From an uncultured Thiodictyon sp. (lineage in GTDB: Bacteria; Pseudomonadota; Gammaproteobacteria; Chromatiales; Chromatiaceae), in assembly GCA_903837595.1 (NCBI GenBank), contig CAILVI010000306.1, positions 1 through 40,304 of the forward strand: 40,304 nucleotides of DNA, read 5' to 3'. The notes below the pieces were generated by a model. The model made no database searches, had not been told where the DNA came from, and saw only the letters and a list, made by a program, of their open reading frames with translations. Below are positions 24,480 through 31,714 of this stretch, in pieces. The position numbers and the translations under genes are program-made. Numbering within the stretch: the stretch's first letter is position 1; every line of letters begins with the position of its first letter.

Positions 24480-25680
24480 TCATTTCGCCGAGACGATCCC
24501 GAACAGGTGCCCGAGGTCTTTGAAGAAGATCTTCAGATGGGCACCCGGCTGGGACTTGACAAGGCGCTTGTTCATGTACGCCTCCCAGGTCAGCCGCTGG
24601 ACGTCCGGGTCAGCGCACATCTTCACGAAGCGCTCGCGCCGCTTGTCGCTGCAATACCAGAAGCGCTGCATGATCCCCAGGATCCAGAAGACCCGCCCGT
24701 GCGCCTTCATGAAGCCCTTGCGGGCCAATTTGAGACTGCTCACCTTCCCGGTGGTGCAGAAGGCCTCGGCGGCCTCGGCGGCGTAACGCCCACCGGCCAG
24801 GGCATAGTAGATGCCTTCACCGGAGGCCGGCGCGACCACGCCGGCGGCATCGCCCGCCAGGACCACGTTGCGCCCGTCGTCCCAGCAATCAAGGGGGCGC
24901 AGCGGGATGGGGGCACCCTCGCGGCGCAGCGTCTCGGCATGCTCGAGCCCCGCCGCCTTGCGCAGCTCACGGGTGGCCTCGCGCAGTGAAAAACCCGCAA
25001 CCTCAGTGCCGACCCCGACACTGGTGGTGTCGCCATGGGGGAAGACCCAGCCATAGAAGTCAGGCGAGATCTTGCCCTGGTAATAGACATCGCAGCGGTC
25101 GGCCTGAAAACCGTTCTCACCATCCTTGGGGGAGCGCACGATCTCGTGATAGGCGCTGACACAGGGCATCTTGTCCGCCCCCGGGACGCACTGGCGCGCC
25201 ACCCGGGAACGGGCGCCGTCGGCACCGATCACACAGCGGGCACGGGCCTCGCGGACCAGCGGCTTGCCGACGCCCGTCTCGACCTCATAGCGCACGATGA
25301 CCTGACCGTCGTCGGTACGGACCAGTTCGGTGAAGGCCCCGGTGCGGCGCACCGCACCGCTCTGGGCCGCGCGCGCGCAGCCACTCGTCGAAGACGTCGC
25401 GCTTGACCATGCCGACGAAGCCGTTCTCCACGGGCATATCCACCGCCCGATCGGAGGGCGAGATCATCCGGGCAGAGTGGATATGGGCACACAGCAGGTG
25501 CTCCGGGAGGTCGAACTCACGCATGGCCTGGGGAGGGATAGCCCCGCCACACGGCTTGATGCGGCCGGCCTTGTCGAGCAACATCACCGAGCGGCCGGCG
25601 CGGGCCAGATCGTTCGCGGCCGTTGCACCGGCAGGGCCGCCGCCCACCACCACCACATCGAAGTTCTCGGTCTGGTTCAT
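24480..25680 (-). pseudogene. bchP: Geranylgeranyl reductase BchP, frameshifted
   Basis: BchP reduces the geranylgeranyl tail of bacteriochlorophyll to phytyl at the membrane using FAD and NADPH. The N-terminal part from ATG 25680 has the FAD motif VVVGGGPAGATAANDL and CGGAIPP. The C-terminal part has GADGARSR, GWVFPHGDTTSVGVG and VVLAGDAAGVVAPASGEGI, all family hallmarks. They lie in different frames: the first continues past WLRAR as GPERCGAPH and ends wrongly, while the second covers AAQSGAVRRTG onward. Restoring one CG in the tract at 25368-25378 gives WLRARAAQSGAVRRTG and a 400-residue protein of normal length. Either an assembly error or a real dinucleotide contraction. It is downstream of bchG by 112 bp. 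Confidence 0.9.
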
Positions 25681-25693
25681 TCGTCTCGTCCTG

Positions 25694-25717
25694 CTCAAAT
25701 CGCTATCGCGATTTGAG
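25694..25717. promoter_or_regulatory. Perfect palindrome in the bchP leader
   Basis: Arms CTCAAATCGC (25694-25703) and GCGATTTGAG (25708-25717) flank TATC, a perfect 10-bp stem with a 4-nt loop, 14 bp upstream of the bchP ATG. It may be an operator for an unknown protein, an mRNA processing or stability hairpin, or a weak attenuator between bchG and bchP. Confidence 0.6.
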
Positions 25718-25792
25718 ATATTTAAAATGGAATTAATGAAATCAACGCGATTGCGCGGAGCTGGCGCGCTGCGTCGGCAATCTGCAAGCAAG

Positions 25793-26701
25793 TCACAGGG
25801 CGATCGTCCGCACCGCGAAGGCACTGATCATCATACCGGTCACATAGACGCTGACGCCGATCGCGCTGAGCCAGAGGGCGCGCCCGATCGGGTCGCCGAG
25901 GAACCGGACCATCATCCCGACCTGGATGGCCACCACCAGCGCGACGGCGACCGCGTGCAGCGGGCGCCCCCAGCCGATCAGCAGCCCCACCACCACGAAC
26001 TGGGGCAGGGCCATGAAGAGGCAGGCGGCCCAAGCGGCACCCTGGACCCCGAGTTGCACCGGCAGCGAACGCACGCCCATCTGCTGGTCGCCCTCGATTG
26101 CCTTGAAATCGTTCAGCGTCAGGATGCCGTGGGCGCCCAGACCATAGAGTGCGGCCAACGCCAGCACGTGCCAGTTGGGCAGTGCGCCGGAGAGCATCAC
26201 CGCGGCCCCGGTGATCCAGGCCAGACTCTCATAAGACATCCCGCAGGCCAAATTCCCCCACCAGCCATTGCCCTTGAGGCGCGCTGGCGGGGCACTGTAG
26301 GCCCAGGCCAACACCAGCCCGAGCATGGCCGACCAGAAGACCCAGGTACCCAGGGTGGCGGCCAGCAGCCCGGACAGGATGGTCCAGATGATGGCGATAT
26401 ACAGCCCCCAGCGTCCCGGGATACGCCCGGAGGGGATCGGCCGGTTAGGCTCGTTGATCGCGTCCACATGGCGGTCAAACCAGTCGTTCACCGCCTGGCT
26501 GGTGGCACACACCATGGGGCCGGCGAGGATCACCCCCAACACGAAGACCACCCAATGGTCCGGGATCGACACCCCGGAGGACACGACGCCACAGGCGAAG
26601 GCCCACATGGGGGGAAACCACGTGATGGGCTTAAGGAGTTCGAGTACGGCCGCGGGCTTGGGATAGCTGGCGGCGGCCAAGGGGGGCGCGGAGTCATTCA
26701 T
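25793..26701 (-). CDS. bchG: Bacteriochlorophyll synthase BchG
   Basis: 302 residues, a UbiA-family polyprenyltransferase with about nine membrane helices. The substrate-binding motif NDWFDRHVDAINEPNRPIPS (residues ~64-83) contains the Asp-rich N-D-x-x-D-x-x-x-D signature. BchG esterifies bacteriochlorophyllide with geranylgeranyl-PP in the cytoplasmic membrane; BchP then reduces the tail, matching the gene order. The start ATG 26701 is fixed by an excellent promoter ending 8 nt before it, which leaves almost no 5' leader. A PpsR operator covers the -35. Confidence 0.97.
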   Translation of the reverse strand: MNDSAPPLAAASYPKPAAVLELLKPITWFPPMWAFACGVVSSGVSIPDHWVVFVLGVILAGPMVCATSQAVNDWFDRHVDAINEPNRPIPSGRIPGRWGLYIAIIWTILSGLLAATLGTWVFWSAMLGLVLAWAYSAPPARLKGNGWWGNLACGMSYESLAWITGAAVMLSGALPNWHVLALAALYGLGAHGILTLNDFKAIEGDQQMGVRSLPVQLGVQGAAWAACLFMALPQFVVVGLLIGWGRPLHAVAVALVVAIQVGMMVRFLGDPIGRALWLSAIGVSVYVTGMMISAFAVRTIAL

Positions 26702-26709
26702 GGGTGCAA

Positions 26710-26736
26710 ATTATAGCTGACAGTAGACGTTGTCAA
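26710..26736 (-). promoter_or_regulatory. bchG promoter, near-leaderless
   Basis: On the minus strand TTGACA (26736-26731) and TATAAT (26715-26710) are both perfect sigma-70 hexamers with a 15-bp spacer. TATAAT is followed by 8 nt and then the ATG. The predicted transcript start falls about 0-3 nt before the ATG, so translation would be leaderless or nearly so. No ribosome-binding site is present. Confidence 0.7.
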
Positions 26737-26748
26737 CCAGACTTGACA
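26731..26748. promoter_or_regulatory. PpsR operator at bchG
   Basis: TGTCAACCAGACTTGACA fits TGT-N12-ACA exactly and has perfect 6-bp half-sites. It overlaps the -35 of the bchG promoter, so bound PpsR should block RNA polymerase. PpsR itself is encoded 2.6 kb downstream in the same orientation. Confidence 0.85.
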
Positions 26749-27144
26749 CTTGTTCAAAAAAGCGTGCGGATTCAGGCCTGCGGGAACCGCGCCAACCGAT
26801 TGCGTCCGCTGCTGCGGTGGCGTCGACGCCGACGCGACGCTTTCTTGCGCTGCGCCGGCCAGACGGAGGCCGATCAGACACCACCTGCATCCTGCCCCCA
26901 GGTGACCGCGCGGCGGGGCCGCCGACCTTCGAGCGGCCAGGTTTCCGCCCAGCAGACGGGCAGCTGGTCGAGCTGACCATTGGCTGACAATCTCGGTCAG
27001 GTTCTGTCTAACCGTCCGGTCTTATGCTCTGGCCCAAGGTCGTGATCAACCGCGGCATGAAGCATCGCTTTCACAGATGGGCGGGGTTGCGCTGAACGCC
27101 ATACCGGCGGCAAGCGCGGGCTGTCCGGATCATGAGGTACCAAG

Positions 27145-27471
27145 ATGAATACTCCAAGAACCCTGGCTGCGTTAGCTCTCACTCTTGCCTATTCCGGGAT
27201 GGTCGCCGCCGGATGCGGGGAAGACAAGAAAGAATGCTCCGTCTATCAAAGGGGGAAGCTGGTCAGTCAGTCTCAGTGTAAAATATCAGCATGCGCTACC
27301 GCATCAGGCATGCAGCAGGACTGGCGATGGAACAACGGAAACAGGACCCGCATCAGCATGCAAGGCGATCAATTTTTGGTCAACGGACAGCAAGGATTTG
27401 GCGAGGCAACGAATGGCCAGTCATGCTATGGGGTCAACAAGAATAGAGGCGAAGTCTATTGCTTGAATTGA
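27145..27471 (+). CDS. Small secreted Cys-containing protein
   Basis: 108 residues with a signal peptide (LAALALTLAYSGMVAAGC). The mature part has six or so Cys (GCGEDKKECSVY, QCKISACATASG, QSCYGVN, YCLN) and the pattern DWRWNNGNRTRIS ... FLVNGQQGFG. I do not recognise a named family. A GAGG site lies seven bases before ATG 27145. A strong hairpin follows the stop. It may be periplasmic, or a lipoprotein if processed at the first Cys, although no clear lipobox is visible. Confidence 0.7.
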   Translation: MNTPRTLAALALTLAYSGMVAAGCGEDKKECSVYQRGKLVSQSQCKISACATASGMQQDWRWNNGNRTRISMQGDQFLVNGQQGFGEATNGQSCYGVNKNRGEVYCLN

Positions 27472-27477
27472 CGGCCA

Positions 27478-27525
27478 CCCAATACCCGCGTGACACCGCG
27501 CCAGCGGTGCCACGCAGGTATTGGG
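27478..27525. terminator. Large hairpin after the small secreted protein
   Basis: Arms 27478-27499 and 27504-27525 pair at 20 of 22 positions with loop GCCA. The stem carries GTGACACCGC / GCGGTGCCAC, the motif also found at 33501-33522, 39309-39331 and partly at 1-20. No U-tract is present, so it may be a REP-type element acting as a weak terminator. Confidence 0.7.
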
Positions 27526-27643
27526 CGCCGTGCGCCCCGAGGCCAACAGTGGCCCGCTTATTCCGAGCGTGGTTGGCCTTATCGGGGCCACCACAGAACT
27601 CGGAAACATCCATACGGTAAGCCCGTTGCGGACTCATTGAGCC

Positions 27644-28072
27644 TCAGGCGACCACCACGTGCGGCCGATCGGTCACAACGACCCGAAGCTCGTCCCCCCT
27701 GCCTTGGCGTGGGGCAATATTGAGGCCCGCTTGGCGGATCGCCACGGCCTCCGCGGCGGCGCAGTCCAGGGAGCGCCAACAGACGGGTTCAGGCGGGCCA
27801 GGGGCGTCCGTGAGCCAGCCCAAGGCCACCCAGTCGGCCTGGGACTCGTCAGGCTCCCAGACGCCTGGATAGCTCGGCACGCAGTACGCCAGGCGCCAGG
27901 CGTCGGGCTCCCACTCCACCAGGACCAAGACCAGGCGCCACCCCTGAGGGGCATCCGCGGTACCCAGGACGGCGTCTATCAGTTCCAATAGTTCGGCTTT
28001 CGTCAGCAGGGCAGACGTCGCCTTGGCTGCGGCGCGTTTGGCCGCAGAGGTACTCGACTTTTGAATAGTCAT
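27644..28072 (-). CDS. Hypothetical cytoplasmic protein
   Basis: 142 residues, no signal peptide. The N-terminus is Ala/Lys-rich (SSTSAAKRAAAKATSALLTK), followed by ELLELIDAVLG and a Trp-rich body (WEPDAWRLAYCVPSYPGVW, WVALGWL). No family is recognised. ATG 28072 has only a weak A-rich upstream region. Third-position GC is high and the frame is open through its length, supporting real coding. Confidence 0.55.
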   Translation of the reverse strand: MTIQKSSTSAAKRAAAKATSALLTKAELLELIDAVLGTADAPQGWRLVLVLVEWEPDAWRLAYCVPSYPGVWEPDESQADWVALGWLTDAPGPPEPVCWRSLDCAAAEAVAIRQAGLNIAPRQGRGDELRVVVTDRPHVVVA

Positions 28073-28106
28073 GTTACTTTTTTTCTATGCTGTGCGCGTC
28101 AGTGCG

Positions 28107-28134
28107 TTGACAGATTACTCTTTCTATGTATAGC
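28107..28134 (+). promoter_or_regulatory. Candidate sigma-70 promoter
   Basis: TTGACA at 28107-28112 and TATAGC at 28129-28134 with a 16-bp spacer, in the only AT-rich stretch upstream of the Gate-domain gene. It would give a long leader of about 350 nt. Confidence 0.4.
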
Positions 28135-28353
28135 CGCAAGCGGATTGCTGTTAATCTTTTGTTAAATTTCAGAAGTTTGCCTTCGCTCCGTGGACTGCTC
28201 CGGCGCCCAGGGTTGCAGACACGGTAAGGAGGATCCGCAGAGGACGTCGATAGGAAACATAACTTCTACAAGAAGAATTACCTACACACTATCCGGCCCT
28301 GAGTTTCACCGGGATCGGAATCAGGGTCGGCAGGTTCCCCAGGACCAGACCCC

Positions 28354-28384
28354 GGCGCCTGGGAGCGCCGACATCCTGTCGGCG
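28354..28384. repeat. Dispersed repeat, copy 2
   Basis: CTGGGAGCGCCGACA followed by TCCTGTCGGCG; contains hairpin CGCCGACA-TCC-TGTCGGCG (28366-28384). Inverted relative to copy 1 at 14416-14446, with one mismatch in about 31 bp. Confidence 0.75.
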
Positions 28385-28489
28385 ACGGCGCGGAGCGCCG
28401 CTGGGTCCTCACGAAACCAACGCCCGCTTGCAGGACGCGCCATCAGTGTCATGATGGGGCCATCCCCCATAACGGCCTGCGAAATCTTG

Positions 28490-29428
28490 ATGGACATCCT
28501 GATCGACATTATCCTCAAGGCCGGCCGCTCGGCGATCGAACTGTCGTTGTTCGTGCTGCTGCCGGTGATGGTCGTCATGCTGTCGCTGATGCGCCTGCTG
28601 GAGGCGCGGGGCGCGCTGGACTGGATCGTCACCCGGCTGGCGCCACTGCTGCGCCCCTTCGGACTCACCGGGCTGGGCGTCTTTGCCGCCTTGCAGATCA
28701 ATCTGGTGAGCTTCGCCGCGCCGCTGGCGACGCTCACCATGATGGAACAGCGCGGCACCTCCGACCGCCACCTGGCCGCCACGCTGGCCATGGTGTTCGC
28801 CATGGCGCAGGCCAATGTCGTTTTTCCGCTGCTGACGATGGGCCTTGCCTTCGGCACGACCCTGATTTTCTCGCTGCTTGGCGGCCTGGCCGCGGCCGCA
28901 GCGACCTACTATCTGTTCGGCCGCCGGCTGTCGGCCACCGAGGCGACATTGGACGAGACCCTGCAGCACCCGGTGGCCGACAACGCCAAAGGGGTGCTCG
29001 ACGTGATCAACCGCGCCGGCGCCGAGGCCTTCAAGATCGCCGTCGGGGCCATCCCGATGCTGGTGCTGTCGCTGGTCGCGGTCACCGCGCTGAAGCGCTT
29101 CGGCTTCATCGACCTGATCACGCAGGTCTTGACACCATTTCTAACGCCCGCCGGCATCGACCCGGTGCTGGTCCTGCCCAGCCTGACCAAGTATCTGGCC
29201 GGCGGCACGGCGATGCTTGGGGTCATGGACGACATGCGCCGCGCCGGCCAGATCAGCGTCGAACTGCTCAACGCCAGCGCCGGCTTTCTGATCTCGCCCT
29301 TAGACCTGGTCGGCGTGGCCGTACTGATCTCGGCCGGTCGCCGCGTGGCCGCGGTCTGGAGGCCGGCGGCCTTGGGCGCCTGTGTCGGCATCGCATTGCG
29401 CACCGTTGGGCATGTCGTGTGTGCCTGA
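28490..29428 (+). CDS. Nucleoside-recognition (Gate) domain membrane protein
   Basis: About 312 residues with roughly eight membrane helices. Two Gate-type segments are visible: LFVLLPVMVVMLSLMRLLEA ... LGVFAALQINLVSFAAPLA, and AFKIAVGAIPMLVLSLVAV ... LPSLTKYLAGGTAMLGVM. The family (YjiG/SpmA-SpmB like) is found in inner-membrane transport proteins of uncertain substrate. The start is ambiguous: ATG 28490 (MDILIDIILKAG) begins just before helix 1 and is preferred over in-frame starts at 28451 or 28190, which would add a non-conserved, repeat-derived extension. Confidence 0.8.
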   Translation: MDILIDIILKAGRSAIELSLFVLLPVMVVMLSLMRLLEARGALDWIVTRLAPLLRPFGLTGLGVFAALQINLVSFAAPLATLTMMEQRGTSDRHLAATLAMVFAMAQANVVFPLLTMGLAFGTTLIFSLLGGLAAAAATYYLFGRRLSATEATLDETLQHPVADNAKGVLDVINRAGAEAFKIAVGAIPMLVLSLVAVTALKRFGFIDLITQVLTPFLTPAGIDPVLVLPSLTKYLAGGTAMLGVMDDMRRAGQISVELLNASAGFLISPLDLVGVAVLISAGRRVAAVWRPAALGACVGIALRTVGHVVCA

Positions 29429-29604
29429 GGGCAATGCAATAGGGAGGATTGGGAGATCGATAGCCTGCAGAGCGGCCTTAGTTATCGTTTCGGCCGGGAC
29501 GCCGGAATCCAGACCAGAGCACGCGAGCGGGGTCATCACGAGCGGGGGCAGGTCTTGCAATCACGTGTGCTTGCGTCATGTCCCGGATGCTTGATTGAAA
29601 GACC

Positions 29605-29638
29605 TGACCCCAGCCCCTTCTTGACCCCAGCCCCTTCT
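29605..29638. repeat. 17-bp perfect tandem duplication
   Basis: TGACCCCAGCCCCTTCT occurs twice head to tail (29605-29621 and 29622-29638), six bases past the yidD-like stop codon on the opposite strand. Confidence 0.85.
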
Positions 29639-29644
29639 AGATAC

Positions 29645-29854
29645 TCACGGATAGTCCTCGCCCCCCTGGAACAGTGCCCCATTGCAGCGCCTGACCCTCA
29701 AATAGGTACAGTAGCACCCCTTAAAAATCCCATACTTTTCAATTGCCAGGATACCGTAATGAGAACAAGAGGGCGTATAGATGCACTCGCGGTTATGGGT
29801 GTGACGCAAGCGCCGCTGATAAAAACGGATAGCCAGAATCGCCAGCCGCTTCAT
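29645..29854 (-). CDS. YidD family protein
   Basis: 69 residues, the usual YidD length. Motifs IRFYQRRL, the CIYTPSCSHYGILAIEKYG block (the canonical C-x-F-x-P-T-C-S-x-Y-x-x-x-A-I-x-x-x-G) and a C-terminal RRCNGALFQGGEDYP corresponding to R-C-x-P-x-x-x-G-G-x-D-P. YidD aids membrane protein insertion and is normally encoded between rnpA and yidC. Here it is outside that context and coupled to the preceding gene by an ATGA overlap, so it is probably a specialised second copy. Confidence 0.85.
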   Translation of the reverse strand: MKRLAILAIRFYQRRLRHTHNRECIYTPSCSHYGILAIEKYGIFKGCYCTYLRVRRCNGALFQGGEDYP

Positions 29855-30081
29855 TCATTGCTCTTTTCAAACGTGCACACCAGCCACGCGCCCTTGCCGC
29901 CGCCGCAGCCTTGGGCAACCACTTGCCGATGCTCACTGGAGTGCAGACGCCACCCGTTGACCGCATGCGCGTTGAGAAACTCCTCAAACTGCTGGCAACG
30001 CCCCGCGTCCCACCCGTTATCTTGTGCCCCGCAACCCGCGACCTTCGGCAAAAACGCCCTCACCATATAACGAACAGCCAT
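29851..30081 (-). CDS. Small DUF4177-like protein coupled to YidD
   Basis: 76 residues: MAVRYMVRAFLPKVAGCG, then CQQFEEFLNAHAVNGWRLHS and a GAWLVCTFEK end. The order strand - 'helix with LN-x-x-x-x-NGWRLH' - strand resembles DUF4177-type small proteins, function unknown. An AGGGG site precedes ATG 30081. The stop overlaps the start of the YidD-like gene (ATGA), so the two are made together. Confidence 0.65.
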   Translation of the reverse strand: MAVRYMVRAFLPKVAGCGAQDNGWDAGRCQQFEEFLNAHAVNGWRLHSSEHRQVVAQGCGGGKGAWLVCTFEKSNE

Positions 30082-30193
30082 CGCAACCCCCTATTCTAAT
30101 TTGTCATTCTCGTGACACCGACCATGATACCAGGTAGGGAAAGGCGCCCGGCTCATATATTTCCCCATCGGCCGCGTTTAATTGAGCCTGGCC

Positions 30194-30389
30194 CGAATGG
30201 CGCTAAGTTAAGCACGAGACCCTATGAGAACAGTGACTTACGCGGCCGGTCGGCTGGCCGAAACGCTCCGGCACCACGCGGAACTCGCGAGAATCTGGCG
30301 GATGGTCGGCGATTCTCCAGAAACTTAGGGCTGGGTCAGGGCGCGAGTCGCTGATATCGTTAAGCCCTGCCTTAACTTAGCGCCATTCG
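30194..30389. mobile_element. MITE-like cassette 1
   Basis: Perfect 19-bp terminal inverted repeats: CGAATGGCGCTAAGTTAAG at 30194-30212 and its complement at 30371-30389. The ~158-bp interior has no coding capacity. Flanking sequence on the left reads GAGCCTGGCC and on the right AGCCTCGCC. It resembles a non-autonomous transposable element; no target duplication could be fixed. Confidence 0.6.
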
Positions 30390-30398
30390 AGCCTCGCC

Positions 30399-30595
30399 CG
30401 AATGGCACTGACATAAGCTGCAAGCATATCAGAAACAATCGGTTGCGATGCGGCGAAGCGAGCGAAAAACCGTCGCGGACCATGCAGGAGCCAGGAAACA
30501 TCCCGGAAAATGCCGCTCTCACCCAAGTAACTGCTTATCGATCCGTCTGTAAGTCGGTGATTGTTCAGTGCCGCAGCTTAAGTCAGTGCCATTCG
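30399..30595. mobile_element. MITE-like cassette 2
   Basis: Terminal inverted repeats of 23 bp with one mismatch: 30399-30421 and 30573-30595. They start CGAATGGCACTGAC and so are related to, but distinct from, those of cassette 1. The two cassettes abut with 9 bp between them and are nearly the same length (196 and 197 bp). No coding content was seen. Confidence 0.6.
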
Positions 30596-30634
30596 AGCCT
30601 GGCCCCTTTTTTCTCCTTTTCTTTTAGCTGTTTA

Positions 30635-31567
30635 CTATTGCTCGCTGCCAGGATAAATCATTACTAGATTGCTCAATACACCCTCGTTAACAAAGATCGT
30701 AGCATGCTCGGTTCTTATCTTTACGGCATGTCCTCTTTTGTTAAATTCGAGTACTTTATTTGCCAGGTCTTGACCCAATGCGACAGTCAGAACCTTTCTT
30801 GCTAACTGCCTATTCTCCTTATTCAGTCTTGCAAATTTTTCGGATTTCTCATCAATCTCCCGCCAACTGATTCCAACCCGGTTGCTTTGAAATTCAAGAT
30901 AAAAATATGGCTCATCTTTGTCTTTCCGAAAGCTGAGAATACGCCCGACACGACCATCATTATCGTCATACTTGCTAACCACAGGCAGCCCGATGGCCTT
31001 TATCAAAGCCGCCTGTCGCAACTCCGGAAGGCCATCAGGAAGCGCAAGAACCTCGACGTCGTTTCTTATGAATGAAAGGGCTGGGACGGGTAGATCAACC
31101 GACCCACCGCCCCCACCATTTCTCACGCCACACAGTTGGGCGATCTTATTTGCTACGATACCCGGGTTCTTATCTCCCCCTAATGAGTACCATATTGTAT
31201 GGTTCCAGGCTTTATAGGAGTTCGGTATGTATTTCGGGTGATCTTTAATTTTAACTTTGATGGAAAAATATCTATCCCATCCAAAATTAGTGCAACGGAA
31301 GTCCAGCTGATCCCACAAATCATAACAATTAGCGCCTTCCGAAACCTCGATTGACTCAATGTCGTCAGCAAATTTTCCCATTAAAGGTTGGCACACTTGA
31401 GAAAATACGTCAAACGCTTTTACCGCAATAGGTAAGTCATCTCGATGAAGCCGCAGGTTATATAGGGGCTTAATAGGAGCAGAAGATGTCTTGCCTTCAC
31501 CGCGAGAACAGGAAATAAGTATTAATATATAAACAAAGATCCAGAGAGAATGTCGAGGACAGGCCAT
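30635..31567 (-). CDS. Putative lipoprotein, lower GC than neighbours
   Basis: 310 residues. The N-terminus (WIFVYILILISCSRGEGK) looks like a lipoprotein signal with LISC as lipobox, so the protein should be lipid-anchored in the envelope. The rest has no recognised domain; notable stretches are CYDLWDQLDFRCTNFGWDRY, SLGGDKNPGIVANKIAQLCG followed by a run of five Gly, and VLALPDGLPELRQ. AT content is visibly higher than in the flanking genes, which suggests recent acquisition. ATG 31567 gives the signal sequence. Confidence 0.7.
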   Translation of the reverse strand: MACPRHSLWIFVYILILISCSRGEGKTSSAPIKPLYNLRLHRDDLPIAVKAFDVFSQVCQPLMGKFADDIESIEVSEGANCYDLWDQLDFRCTNFGWDRYFSIKVKIKDHPKYIPNSYKAWNHTIWYSLGGDKNPGIVANKIAQLCGVRNGGGGGSVDLPVPALSFIRNDVEVLALPDGLPELRQAALIKAIGLPVVSKYDDNDGRVGRILSFRKDKDEPYFYLEFQSNRVGISWREIDEKSEKFARLNKENRQLARKVLTVALGQDLANKVLEFNKRGHAVKIRTEHATIFVNEGVLSNLVMIYPGSEQ

Positions 31568-31714
31568 GTTTAATTGCTCAACGCGATGCAGGGTATGAAG
31601 GGAAAAGCAAGCGAAAGGGCTGGGCTCAATTATTCTAGCCTGCCGCAACGCGGATCGAGAAAATTAGAGCCTTCCCCTCAATTCTTGTTTATCGCCTTGA
31701 CAAAACGACGCCTT

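Larger units (their letters stand above)
26702..27144. other. bchG upstream region
   Basis: 443 bp. The first 50 bp hold the bchG promoter and PpsR site. The remainder is GC-rich, with open frames on both strands that lack ribosome sites or family features; I see no supported gene. Confidence 0.6.
28073..28489. other. Leader region of the Gate-domain gene
   Basis: 417 bp between divergent genes. The first part is AT-rich and holds a promoter candidate (28107-28134). The latter part holds copy 2 of the dispersed repeat (28354-28384). No gene is supported, although the coding frame of the downstream gene stays open upstream to 28190. Confidence 0.55.
30082..30634. other. Gene-free region with two inverted-repeat cassettes
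   Basis: 553 bp without a supported gene. It consists mainly of two adjacent inverted-repeat-bounded segments (listed separately) and a T-rich stretch at 30604-30650. Confidence 0.6.

Noticed and set aside
26711-26980. 89-codon minus-strand frame upstream of bchG
   Set aside because: It overlaps the bchG promoter and operator and has no family features or ribosome site.
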